From Pseudomonas sp. LD120 (lineage in GTDB: Bacteria > Pseudomonadota > Gammaproteobacteria > Pseudomonadales > Pseudomonadaceae), in assembly GCF_009861525.1 (NCBI RefSeq), contig NZ_WVHL01000005.1, positions 496,001 through 560,000 on the forward strand: a DNA stretch of 64,000 bases, read 5' to 3'. The notes beneath the pieces were generated by a model, which saw nothing but the letters and a program-made list of their open reading frames with translations, was not told the DNA's origin and searched no databases. The position numbers and the translations under genes were made by a program. This document shows positions 8,781-18,655 of this stretch, in pieces. Position 1 is the first letter of the stretch; each line of letters begins with the position of its first letter.

Positions 8781-9271
8781 GGCTCATCCATCCTTGGCGC
8801 GGGCTTTTTCGCGGGCTGCAGCAGGCTGCTCAGCGACTGGGTATTGATCGGGAAGTCCGCCGAGGGCGGCGCAGGGAGTATCGGTTCGGCCGCGGCTTCA
8901 TGCAGGGTCAGGCCGGCAGCAGGCGCCTTGGCCGAACGCAGGCTGGGGGCCCGGCGCGCTTTGCCTGGCGCATTGTTGTCTCCCGGCAAGAGCCGGGCAT
9001 CTTGCAACTGGCGGCCCAGTTCATCGCGGGCTGCCAGTTGCTCCAGGTCTCTTTCCAGCCCCAGCACCTGCATCACCGACAGGTAGGCCCCCATGGTCAC
9101 GCCGGACCCGCCCGATTCCAGGGAGCGCAGTGTGGTCAGTGACATGCCCGCGCGTTCGGCCACTTGCTTGGCGGTCAGCTTGCGCCGCAGCCGAGCCAGT
9201 TTCAGGCGTTCGCCAAAGGCATCCAGCAGCTTGCTTGTGGCGGGCAGGAGTGGGGCGGTCTTCTTAGCCAT
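8777..9271 (-). CDS. hipB: HipB-family XRE antitoxin with long C-terminal tail
   Basis: A 164-residue protein. An XRE helix-turn-helix occupies about residues 18-75 (RRKLTAKQVAERAGMSLTTL). Classical HipB is under 90 residues; here a further ~80 residues rich in alanine, proline, leucine and arginine follow and are probably flexible. It lies upstream of hipA with an ATGA overlap, the usual antitoxin-first order that ensures excess antitoxin. HipB normally neutralises HipA and represses its own promoter; direct repeats just upstream are candidate operators. Confidence 0.82.
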   Translation of the reverse strand: MAKKTAPLLPATSKLLDAFGERLKLARLRRKLTAKQVAERAGMSLTTLRSLESGGSGVTMGAYLSVMQVLGLERDLEQLAARDELGRQLQDARLLPGDNNAPGKARRAPSLRSAKAPAAGLTLHEAAAEPILPAPPSADFPINTQSLSSLLQPAKKPAPRMDEP

Positions 9272-9272
9272 G

Positions 9273-9312
9273 TGCCATTATTCCGGGGTTTTCTAACTAA
9301 AACTGCCATAAT
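9273..9312 (-). promoter_or_regulatory. Candidate hipBA operator: two direct repeats
   Basis: On the plus strand TGCCATTAT (9273-9281) and TGCCATAAT (9304-9312) are 31 bases apart, about three helical turns, just upstream of hipB. On the hipB strand the distal copy overlaps an AT-rich TATTAT that could be a -10 element. This is the expected layout for HipB autorepression, but it is inferred from sequence only. Confidence 0.45.
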
Positions 9313-9406
9313 ATTAGCACTTAATTGCGGGTGCGCCAGTTCGTTCCCGGGCGGGTCAGGGCGCTGCCGCGGATGTTGTTCGAGGTTGGGTTTGACCCTG
9401 CCGGGG

Positions 9407-9760
9407 TTAGAGCGCTTCCAGCACCTGGGTATCCCAGCGCTGTTGCCTGATCGCCTGGTACAGCATGCCGATGGTCAGCGGCACCTTGTCGCCCCGGCCC
9501 TTGGCCCGGCGTTTCTGGAATGGGTCGAAGCCTTCTGGCTGGAAGTAGCGATAGCTGTCGAAGTCGACAAAATCGATCACGAACTGCTCTTCCAGGGTCT
9601 GCAGCAAATGCCGGGCATCGGCGCCGTCGCAGCCCAGGTCGAGGTTGATGGCGGTGCTCAGGCGCAGGGTCTTGCGCTCGGGCAGGCCGATTTCTTCATG
9701 CAGCAACTGCAGCAGTTGGCGCATGGTGGCGTCGTCGGGAAAGCCGGGGGCCAGGTGCAT
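9407..9760 (-). CDS. DUF1493-family acyl-carrier-like protein
   Basis: A 117-residue protein resembling DUF1493, a family with the acyl-carrier-protein helical fold. The segment TAINLDLGCDGADA occupies the position of the carrier DSL motif, but there is no serine to carry a phosphopantetheine arm, so classical carrier function is unlikely. It stands alone between hipBA and an oppositely oriented gene, without fatty-acid or polyketide genes nearby. The function is unknown. Confidence 0.65.
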   Translation of the reverse strand: MHLAPGFPDDATMRQLLQLLHEEIGLPERKTLRLSTAINLDLGCDGADARHLLQTLEEQFVIDFVDFDSYRYFQPEGFDPFQKRRAKGRGDKVPLTIGMLYQAIRQQRWDTQVLEAL

Positions 9761-9993
9761 GATCGGAGTTCACTTGCGGCGTTTGAGAAGGTGGAGTGTA
9801 CGGTGATTCTCCGGCTGAGTTGCAAGTCACCAAGTGGTTGCGCCAGCGGACCATTTCGAGAGATCGGTACTGTTTTTTTGCCTGGTATTTCCTTGGTTGG
9901 ACCGAGCATCGGCGGGCAAAACTGTGTATGGTTCGCCGCTGGCTGGTGGGCCGGGGTAGAGGCCCGGTCACCTTTATCTACAGGGATTTTGTG

Positions 9994-11166
9994 ATGGCTT
10001 TTTTTCGCCTGGCGGCGCTGTTGTGGCTAGGGATGCTGGCGGGTTCGGTACAGGCCCAGGCGCTGTCGATCCAGGTGCTGGATGCGCTGGCCATGGGCGC
10101 GCCGCTGGCCGATGCCCAGGTGCAGGTGCAACAGGGCGCGACTCAGGTTGCAGGCAGCACCGATGCCCAGGGCCGGGTCACCCTGACGGCCCAGGTGGCC
10201 GATTCGCCGGCCAGTGAGCTGCTGATCCGTAAAGCCGGCTACGCCGACCTGCGGGTCAAGTGCCCGTGCCAGGGGTTGAATTACGCCCTGAGTCCGCTGC
10301 TGGACAACCCGGAAAGCCTGCGAATAGTGCTGAGCTGGAGCGCGCCGGGAGAGGACCTCGATGCCCATCTGAGTTATCCCCACAAGCTGTTGTACTTCGC
10401 CACCGGCAAGGGGCCCGGAGCTCGCCTGGAATCGGACAGCAGCGACAGCAGCCGGCCGGAAACCATCACCATCGACGAGCGTGTGCCGGGCGACGCCTAC
10501 GTTTTTGCCGTGCACGACTTCACCAACAGCACCAGTTACGAAGCGTTGCGCCTGGGCCGCAGCCAGGCGCGGGTCTTTGTCTATAAAGGCGCTGCGCTGA
10601 TCCGCAGCTACCGCGTGCCGCAGAACCGCAAGGGCAATCTGTGGGTGGTGTTTCGCCTGACGGCCGATGGCCGTTTGCAGGATATCGATCGGCTGCTGCT
10701 AGGCAGCGAGGAGCCGGAGTCGGTCATGAGCGCGCTCGACCCGCTGCTGGAAAATGCCAAGTCCATCGATGAAGTGGTGGCCAAGGACTTCGGGCCGGTG
10801 GATGCCAAGAGCCTCAACCTCAAGGGCGAGGAGTCCTACCGCAAGGGCGATTTCGGCGGGGCGCGGATCTTCTACAGCGAAGCCATCGAGCTGGAGCCGG
10901 GCTTTGCCCAGGCCTACAGCAACCTGGCCCTGGCCAATCGCAAGAACAGCCGTCCGGATGAGGCCATTGCCGCTGATCGCAAGGCCATCGCCCTGGCCAG
11001 TGGCCCGGCCGCATCGACCATTCGCGCCAGTGCCTACTACGACATGGCGCGTATCTACGAGGACGCCGGGCAGTTGGCCACGGCGCTTGAGCACTACCAC
11101 AAAGCCCGGGAACAAAAGGCCAACCCGGTGTATGACAAGGCCATAGAGCGGCTGCAAAACCGCTGA
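9994..11166 (+). CDS. Exported YfaP-like (DUF2135) protein with C-terminal TPRs
   Basis: A 390-residue protein with an N-terminal signal peptide (MAFFRLAALLWLGMLAGSVQAQA). Next come a beta-rich carboxypeptidase-regulatory-like region (about 25-95), a DUF2135/YfaP-like domain with WSAPGEDLDAHL (about 110-235), and two or three TPR repeats (about 275-385). Secretion to the periplasm or surface is likely; the TPRs suggest protein binding. The start is ATG 9994; an upstream in-frame extension lacks a signal sequence and looks non-coding. The next gene, 67 bases on, is an exported polysaccharide deacetylase, suggesting a shared envelope role. Confidence 0.7.
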   Translation: MAFFRLAALLWLGMLAGSVQAQALSIQVLDALAMGAPLADAQVQVQQGATQVAGSTDAQGRVTLTAQVADSPASELLIRKAGYADLRVKCPCQGLNYALSPLLDNPESLRIVLSWSAPGEDLDAHLSYPHKLLYFATGKGPGARLESDSSDSSRPETITIDERVPGDAYVFAVHDFTNSTSYEALRLGRSQARVFVYKGAALIRSYRVPQNRKGNLWVVFRLTADGRLQDIDRLLLGSEEPESVMSALDPLLENAKSIDEVVAKDFGPVDAKSLNLKGEESYRKGDFGGARIFYSEAIELEPGFAQAYSNLALANRKNSRPDEAIAADRKAIALASGPAASTIRASAYYDMARIYEDAGQLATALEHYHKAREQKANPVYDKAIERLQNR

Positions 11167-11188
11167 TCACACAGGCAGGCGTTATCTC

Positions 11189-11216
11189 CACAACGCGCCG
11201 GCAGTGGCGCGTTGTG
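11189..11216 (+). promoter_or_regulatory. Perfect 11-bp stem-loop in the leader of the deacetylase gene
   Basis: CACAACGCGCC and GGCGCGTTGTG flank a six-base loop and end eight bases before the GGAGG ribosome-binding site of the next gene. No T-tract follows. It could be a partial terminator between the two genes or a translation-modulating hairpin. Confidence 0.45.
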
Positions 11217-11233
11217 CATTTATGGAGGTTGGT

Positions 11234-12364
11234 ATGCGAATTGGTGTTCTCCCCTGGCTGCTGGCGCTGTGTCTGTCCAGCGGCGTGGTCCGGGCGGCCG
11301 GGCCGCAGGTGTTCGCCACCATCGACCGCAGTGGCTGGCCCAATGCCCTGACCAGCACGGCGGAATTCGACACCGCCTCACGGGGTGAGATTCTGATGTT
11401 CGGCAAAGCGCTGTTGGCCAGCGAAGCCTTGGACGAACAAGCCTTGAAGCAGCGGCTAGGCGTCAGGCAACTGGATCTGAAGTCAGTGAATCAGGTGCGC
11501 CAGCGCTTCTGGGCGTTGCTGTTGAACAACTACCGCTTGGCCAGCCGGGACTGTGAAGGTACGCCGTTCTGCCTCCCTGTACGCAATCTCGGTGAGCTGC
11601 GGCAACTGGTGGCCAGTTTTACCGGGGAGAGTAAATCCACCTATGGGGCGTGGGCTGAGGCCAGCACCCGGTTTCATCAGCAGTACCTGAACGAGCAACT
11701 GCGGCTGGCGGCGCTGTTCCCCAGCATCAGCAGCGAGATTGAGCGCATGGACCCCGCTGAGCGGCTCGGTGACGAACTGGCGGATCGGCAATTTCTGCTG
11801 ACCTTCGATGACGGCCCGAGCAGGCGTGATGGACGCACCGACCAGTTGCTCACGGTATTGAGTGACTACGATCTGCACGGTCTTTTCTTTGTTCTGGGGG
11901 ACTCGTTTCAGGCGCGTCTGAGTCAATCTTCGACACAGCAAATGCGTGAGTTGTACGACGGCCAGTGCGTCGGCATACATGGTTGGGAGCACAAGTCCCA
12001 CACTTCCTGGAGCGATTGGCAGCGCTCGGTGACGCGCAGCGCGAACCTGGTCCAGCACACCTTGGCAGATCAGTACTTGCCGTTGTTTCGCCCGCCCTAC
12101 GGGCAGCGTCGTGGTGACAGCGCCGGGTTCTTCAAGAGCCAGGGGCTGCAACTGATGTTGTGGAACATTGACGCTCAGGACTGGAGCCAAAAAATCAGCG
12201 CCCAGGCCGCCCGCCAACGGGTGCAGACGCTGATGCTGCTGTGGCGCCGCGGCATCATTCTGTTCCACGACACTCATGCCAAAGCCATGCAGGCGGTGCC
12301 GGCGCTGTTCGACGCCAATCAACGCAATGGCGTGCAGTGGCTCGATTGCCGGAGCTTGCGTTAG
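11234..12364 (+). CDS. Exported polysaccharide deacetylase (NodB/CE4 family)
   Basis: A 376-residue protein with a signal peptide (MRIGVLPWLLALCLSSGVVRA). The C-terminal NodB domain shows the CE4 motifs: TFDDGPS (motif 1, catalytic and metal aspartates), HGWEHKSH (motif 2, metal histidines), RPPYGQRRGD (motif 3), NIDAQDW and FHDTHA (motifs 4 and 5). It should remove N- or O-acetyl groups from a cell-envelope or extracellular glycan. The ~180-residue N-terminal region is unassigned. The start is chosen for its GGAGG site four bases upstream. Confidence 0.83.
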   Translation: MRIGVLPWLLALCLSSGVVRAAGPQVFATIDRSGWPNALTSTAEFDTASRGEILMFGKALLASEALDEQALKQRLGVRQLDLKSVNQVRQRFWALLLNNYRLASRDCEGTPFCLPVRNLGELRQLVASFTGESKSTYGAWAEASTRFHQQYLNEQLRLAALFPSISSEIERMDPAERLGDELADRQFLLTFDDGPSRRDGRTDQLLTVLSDYDLHGLFFVLGDSFQARLSQSSTQQMRELYDGQCVGIHGWEHKSHTSWSDWQRSVTRSANLVQHTLADQYLPLFRPPYGQRRGDSAGFFKSQGLQLMLWNIDAQDWSQKISAQAARQRVQTLMLLWRRGIILFHDTHAKAMQAVPALFDANQRNGVQWLDCRSLR

Positions 12365-12505
12365 GGCCGGCGCCAAGCGTTGCCGCGCCAGCACAAGCGC
12401 TGTTCCCGGTATCATCCGGTAGCCTTTTTTCCGCGACCTTTTCTCGACCCGCCGACCTGTGCCGCTAGTCTTCAACACAGGTCAGCGGTCAAAGGAGTGA
12501 CCCTT

Positions 12506-14440
<1,935 letters not shown>

Positions 14441-14505
14441 GCGTCCGGCGGCGCGATCGAGGTAAAAGGGTTTGCCCAGGCTTGGCCGTCTGCGGTGAAA
14501 TGCCG

Positions 14506-14536
14506 ACCGATCAACCGATCAACCGATCAACTGATC
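14506..14536 (+). repeat. Tandem 8-bp repeat (ACCGATCA)n upstream of the thioesterase gene
   Basis: Three exact copies of ACCGATCA followed by one degenerate copy, ending 24 bases before the thioesterase ATG. It sits in the 120-bp gap after recQ, in the likely leader or promoter of the next gene, where copy-number change could alter expression. Confidence 0.8.
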
Positions 14537-14560
14537 TGCAATCCAAGGGAGAGAGCCCCG

Positions 14561-14995
14561 ATGTCCGAGCCTATGCCGCAACGCGGCGACTACCGCCACT
14601 TCCAGCCGATCATCACCCGCTGGCATGACAACGATGTCTACGGCCATGTGAACAACGTCACCTACTACAGCTTCTTCGACACGGCGGTGAACACCTACCT
14701 GATCGAACAGGGCGGGCTGGATATTCATGGGGGCGAGGTGGTGGGATTCGTGGTCAGCTCGGCCTGCGACTACTTCGCGTCCATCGCCTTTCCCGAACGC
14801 GTCGAGATCGGCCTGCGCGTCGGCAAGTTGGGCAATAGTTCAGTGCAATACGAACTGGCGGTGTTCAAGACGGGAGAAGCGGACGCCTGCGCGGCAGGGC
14901 GTTTTGTTCATGTATTCGTGGACCGCGCCTCCAACCAGCCGGTGCCGATCCCGCCCGTCTTGCGAGCGGCTCTGGAGCACCTGCTGGTTGCGTGA
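14561..14995 (+). CDS. Acyl-CoA thioesterase, hot-dog fold (4HBT/YbgC-like)
   Basis: A 144-residue cytosolic protein. The signature TRWHDNDVYGHVNNVTYYSF (about residues 18-37), with catalytic aspartate and the HVNN loop, is typical of 4HBT/YbgC-type acyl-CoA thioesterases. Length matches the family. Substrate chain length is not predictable. AAGGGAGAGAGC lies before the ATG. The gene is framed by two unusual tandem repeats. Confidence 0.85.
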   Translation: MSEPMPQRGDYRHFQPIITRWHDNDVYGHVNNVTYYSFFDTAVNTYLIEQGGLDIHGGEVVGFVVSSACDYFASIAFPERVEIGLRVGKLGNSSVQYELAVFKTGEADACAAGRFVHVFVDRASNQPVPIPPVLRAALEHLLVA

Positions 14996-15019
14996 GCTTC
15001 GATACTCGGTCTGAATTCC

Positions 15020-15085
15020 GACATCGACATCGACATCGACATCGACATCGACATCGACATTGACATCGACATCGACATTGACACC
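15020..15085 (+). repeat. Hexanucleotide microsatellite (GACATC)11
   Basis: Six exact GACATC units are followed by GACATT, GACATC, GACATC, GACATT and GACACC, without interruption, starting 25 bases after the thioesterase stop codon. No credible gene runs through it; frames that do cross it give only Asp-Ile or Asp-Val style repeats. Confidence 0.95.
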
Positions 15086-15103
15086 AGTCACCTGGCACCA
15101 ACA

Positions 15104-15240
15104 CCTGTAGCCGCTGCCGAAGGCTGCGATCGGCTCCGCAGGAGACGCTAAACCGGAATCCTCAGGCCACCTGACACCCCCCTGCGCCGCTTGAGCGAGT
15201 CCTGCGGCCTCGTGCGCAGCCTGCGGCAGCGGCTACAGGG
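15104..15240. repeat. REP doublet (REPIN-like)
   Basis: CCTGTAGCCGCTGCCG at the left edge is matched in inverted orientation by CGGCAGCGGCTACAGG at the right edge, about 105 bases apart, with the adjacent AAGGCTGCG / CAGGCTGCG also shared. Two inverted REP cores around a short spacer is the arrangement of Pseudomonas REPINs, which are mobilised by RAYT transposases. No RAYT gene is seen in the window. Confidence 0.8.
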
Positions 15241-15250
15241 AGCGAGGTGA

Positions 15251-15724
15251 TCAGTCGCGGTAGTGATGGTGTTTGCGATGCCCGTAGGCATGGCCGCGGC
15301 CACGGTGGCCATCGCGGTAGTAGCGGCGGTCGTCGCGGCCACGGTAGTTGCGATCTTCGCGGGCGCTTTCATTGCCCATGTAGTTGCCCAGCGCGCCACC
15401 AGCGCCACCGCCGGCCGCGGCGCCGATCAGGCTGCCGGTGTTGCCGCCCATGCTGCGACCTACCACGTTGCCGCCCGCTGCGCCGAGGGCGCCGCCAATG
15501 GCTGCCTGGCCACGGCTGCGTTTGTCGGCGCCCACTGCGCTACCGCCGGCGCCGCCCAGGGCCGCACCAATGGCCGAACCGGTATTGCCGCCGATCTGCT
15601 GACCGACCACCGAGCCTAAAACCCCACCCAATGCGCCACCCACGCCTGCTTCAGTGGTGCCGCCGGCCGAGGCAACGCCGCTGACCAGGCCAAGGGACAA
15701 CAAGAGAATCGAGGAGAACTTCAT
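15251..15724 (-). CDS. Glycine-zipper envelope protein
   Basis: A 157-residue protein with a signal peptide (MKFSSILLLSLGLVSGVASA). The middle (about residues 21-115) is made of repeated GxxxG-rich segments such as GGALGGVLGSVVGQQIGG, the glycine-zipper pattern of outer-membrane and periplasmic proteins. The last ~40 residues are rich in Arg, His, Tyr and Asp and could bind metal or polyanions. No lipobox cysteine is present. The specific role is unknown. Confidence 0.75.
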   Translation of the reverse strand: MKFSSILLLSLGLVSGVASAGGTTEAGVGGALGGVLGSVVGQQIGGNTGSAIGAALGGAGGSAVGADKRSRGQAAIGGALGAAGGNVVGRSMGGNTGSLIGAAAGGGAGGALGNYMGNESAREDRNYRGRDDRRYYRDGHRGRGHAYGHRKHHHYRD

Positions 15725-15814
15725 GGGGGAACCTCAAAGGGAAGACGGCGCGATCCTGAGGCTGCAACGCGAGGCTGACAAACGAATTCCGACGAATAAC
15801 ACGAGTTCTGCACA

Positions 15815-15910
15815 ATCACGTAACTTGTTGTTTTTATTGTGGAACTTACGTGATTTTTGGCGGTCTTCAATTGCTTCGAAGAGGCCGCTTTTATGCAAAA
15901 GCGGCCTTTT
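15815..15910 (+). ncRNA. Candidate small RNA or leader ending in an intrinsic terminator
   Basis: Between two genes on the minus strand, the plus strand has an inverted repeat ATCACGTAA (15815-15823) / TTACGTGAT (15846-15854) followed by a strong terminator hairpin GGCCGCTTTT / AAAAGCGGCC with seven T residues (to ~15908). No plus-strand gene precedes this terminator. A weak promoter-like pair (CTGACA 15775, TAACAC 15797, 16-base spacer) lies upstream. The terminator is well supported; a transcript is inferred. Confidence 0.45.
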
Positions 15911-16009
15911 TTTGTGCCTGGAATTTGCCCGTGATCGCCGCGCGTTGAGCGGTGCCCGAATAGGCGCGCGGTCGCTGCGGGCTCCCGCGCAGCCTGCGGT
16001 GGCGACAGC

Positions 16010-18358
16010 TCAGGCCGAGCGAGCCATGATCAGACCACTGTCACTGGCGGCTTCCAGGCGGATGGCGATGAACTTGGAGGTCGGGGTGTGACTGCCGTCA
16101 CCGGTGCTTTCCAATGGCACCAGCGGGTTCACTTCCGGGTAGTAGGCCGCCGCCTGGCCGGCCGGGATATCGAACGCCAGCAAGGTGAAACCCTTGACCC
16201 TGCGCTCGCGGCCGTCATCCCACAGGGAAACGATGTCGGCTTTCTGTCCCGGCTTGAAGCCCAGGCGGATGATGTCCGCTTCGTTGGCGAACAACACATC
16301 GCGCTGGCCCTTGACCCCACGGTAGCGGTCATCGAGGCCGTAGATGGTGGTGTTGTACTGGTCATGGGAACGCATGGACTGCAGGATCAGGTCCGGCAAT
16401 TGACCGGTGGCCCGGGTGCGTTCGTGGATCAGGTCCTTGGGCAGCAGGTTGGCGCGGAAGTTGGCGCGTCCCGAAGGGGTGTTCCACTGGCGCGAACCGG
16501 CGCTGTTGCCCAGGTAGAAGCCGCCCGGCTGCTTGAGTCGTTCGTTGAAGTCCTTGAAGCCGGGAATGGTGTCGGCGATCAGGTCGCGGATACGCCCGTA
16601 GTCCGCCGCCAGCCAGCTCCAGTCCACCGGTTGGCTGCCCAGGGTCGCGGCAGCGATGCCCGCGACGATCCACGGTTCCGAGCGCATCTGCGACGACAGC
16701 GGCTGCAACTGGCCGTTGGAGGCGTGGACCATGCTGAAGGAGTCTTCCACGGTCACCGCTTGCGGGCCGCCGGCCTGCAGGTCGATGTCGGTGCGGCCCA
16801 GGCATGGCAGGATCAGCGCGTCCTTGCCGTGGGCCAGGTGGCTGCGGTTGAGCTTGGTGCTGATCTGCACGGTGAGGTCGCAATTGCTCAGGGCCTGGAA
16901 GGTCCGCGGGCTGTCTGGAGTGGCCTGGGCGAAGTTGCCGCCCAGGCCGATGAATACCCTGGAGCGGCCTTCGAGCATGGCGTGGATTGCCTCGACCACG
17001 TTGTGGCCGTTGTCCCGTGGCACCTTGAACGGGAAGCGCCGCTCCAGGGCATCGAGGAAGGCCGCCGGCGGACGCTCGTTGATGCCCATGGTGCGGTCGC
17101 CCTGCACGTTGCTGTGGCCGCGTACCGGGCACAGGCCGGCACCGGGCTTGCCGATGTTGCCGCGCAGCAGCATCAGGTTGGCGATTTCCTGGATGGTCGG
17201 CACCGAGTGGCGATGCTGGGTAATGCCCATGGCCCAGCACATGATCACGTTCTTGCCCTTGGCATACATGCGCGCTGCTTGCTCGATTTCCACCAGGGTC
17301 AGGCCGGACTGCTCGACAATCTGCTCCCAGGAGGTGTCGTCGAGCAAGCCCAGGTAATCCAGTACGTGCACGGTGTGGGCGTTGAGGAAGTCGTGATCGA
17401 ACACCGACTCTGCACCGGTTTTCTGCGCATCACGCTCCCACTGCAGGAGGAACTTGGCCATGCCACGCAGCAGCGCCATGTCGCCGCCCAGGGCCGGGCG
17501 GAAGTAGGCGGTGTTGGTCGGGCGGTTGCCGTTGGTGAGCATTTCGAGCGGGTTCTGCGGGTGCTGGAAACGTTCCAGGCCGCGCTCCTTCAACGGGTTG
17601 ATGCACACCACTTGGGCGCCGCGCTTCACCGCTTCACGCAGCGGTTCGAGCATCCGCGGGTGGTTGGTGCCAGGGTTCTGGCCCCAGACGAAAATCGCGT
17701 CCGCGTGTTCGAAGTCGTCGAAGGTCACGGTGCCTTTGCCGACCCCGACGCTTTGCGCCAGGGCCACGCCGCTGGCCTCGTGGCACATGTTCGAGCAGTC
17801 GGGAAAGTTGTTGGTGCCGTAGGCGCGCACGAACAGTTGGTAGACAAAGGCCGCTTCATTACTGGCCCGGCCCGAGGTGTAGAACTCGGCCATGTCCGGG
17901 CTGGGCAGGTTGTGCAGATGCCTGGCGATCAGGCTGAAGGCGTCTTGCCAACTGATGGGTTGGTAGCGGTCGGTTTTGGCGTTGTAGCGCATCGGCTCGG
18001 TCAGCCGGCCCTGGTACTCCAGCCAGTAGTCGCTCTGTTCAAGCAACGAGCTGACGCTGTGCTTGGCGAAGAAGGCCGCGTCCACCCGGCGTTTGGTGGC
18101 TTCCCAGTTCACCGCCTTGGCGCCGTTCTCGCAGAACTTGACCATGCCGCTTTCCGGCGAGTCGCCCCAGGCGCAGCCCGGGCAGTCGAAGCCGCCGTTC
18201 TGGTTGGTCTTGAGCATCATGCGGATGTTCTTCAGGGCGTTGTCGCTGGTCAGCCAGGCCTGGGCCACGCTGATCAACGCGCCCCAGCCACCGGCCGGGC
18301 CCTTGTAAGGCTTGTAGCGGGCCACGGGGGGCTGATCGGCTTGGTGGTGTGTACTCAC
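16010..18358 (-). CDS. FdhF/YdeP-type molybdopterin oxidoreductase
   Basis: A 782-residue protein of the YdeP branch of the formate-dehydrogenase / DMSO-reductase superfamily. An N-terminal FDCPGCAWGD plus FCENGAKA supplies cysteines; the molybdopterin region includes YTSGRASNEAAF, SNMCHEASG and WGQNPGTNHPRM, and a molybdopterin-dinucleotide-binding domain forms the C-terminus. The start is GTG 18358, with GGAG eight bases ahead, although the frame is open further upstream. E. coli YdeP is linked to acid resistance; the true substrate is uncertain. A LysR gene lies upstream on the same strand. No fdhD is present nearby. Confidence 0.82.
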   Translation of the reverse strand: MSTHHQADQPPVARYKPYKGPAGGWGALISVAQAWLTSDNALKNIRMMLKTNQNGGFDCPGCAWGDSPESGMVKFCENGAKAVNWEATKRRVDAAFFAKHSVSSLLEQSDYWLEYQGRLTEPMRYNAKTDRYQPISWQDAFSLIARHLHNLPSPDMAEFYTSGRASNEAAFVYQLFVRAYGTNNFPDCSNMCHEASGVALAQSVGVGKGTVTFDDFEHADAIFVWGQNPGTNHPRMLEPLREAVKRGAQVVCINPLKERGLERFQHPQNPLEMLTNGNRPTNTAYFRPALGGDMALLRGMAKFLLQWERDAQKTGAESVFDHDFLNAHTVHVLDYLGLLDDTSWEQIVEQSGLTLVEIEQAARMYAKGKNVIMCWAMGITQHRHSVPTIQEIANLMLLRGNIGKPGAGLCPVRGHSNVQGDRTMGINERPPAAFLDALERRFPFKVPRDNGHNVVEAIHAMLEGRSRVFIGLGGNFAQATPDSPRTFQALSNCDLTVQISTKLNRSHLAHGKDALILPCLGRTDIDLQAGGPQAVTVEDSFSMVHASNGQLQPLSSQMRSEPWIVAGIAAATLGSQPVDWSWLAADYGRIRDLIADTIPGFKDFNERLKQPGGFYLGNSAGSRQWNTPSGRANFRANLLPKDLIHERTRATGQLPDLILQSMRSHDQYNTTIYGLDDRYRGVKGQRDVLFANEADIIRLGFKPGQKADIVSLWDDGRERRVKGFTLLAFDIPAGQAAAYYPEVNPLVPLESTGDGSHTPTSKFIAIRLEAASDSGLIMARSA

Positions 18359-18633
18359 TGGGGATTCTCCAACGCGGGGCTGTGGACCCGCGGCGCACGG
18401 CGGTGCGGCAGGTGGCAAGGTTGGGCCGCTGACGACGCGGCCAGTACGCGGCCAGCCAGGGGTCGTTCGCGTTGCGCTCACTGTTGCGGCAGGTTGAGGG
18501 GCGGCGAGCGCGGGTGCGGGGCGACAGGGCGGGTGCTTTGCAGGCCAGGCTCCGGGCATTCATTGGGAAGCCGGCGGCGTAGTGGGTCCCAAGACTAAGC
18601 GCGGCAATCGGTCGCGTCTAATTGCTAGTACTG

Positions 18634-18647
18634 ATCTATTGATAGAT
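18634..18647 (-). promoter_or_regulatory. Palindrome upstream of the YdeP-type gene, candidate regulator site
   Basis: ATCTATTGATAGAT is a 14-base near-perfect palindrome in the 297-base gap between the LysR gene's end and the oxidoreductase start. The gap contains no credible gene. Its symmetry suits a LysR-type binding site; the link to the adjacent regulator is inferred. Confidence 0.35.
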
Positions 18648-18655
18648 GACGTCGA

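Noticed and set aside
15020..15085. CRISPR array
   Set aside because: The hexamers are contiguous with no spacers, and no cas genes are present.
14840..15091. Minus-strand frame with an Asp-Val repeat at its start
   Set aside because: It arises only because a six-base repeat keeps any frame open; the rest is antisense to the thioesterase gene.
16088..18598. 836-codon open frame antisense to the YdeP-type oxidoreductase
   Set aside because: Composition is typical of an antisense shadow; no ribosome-binding site or domain.
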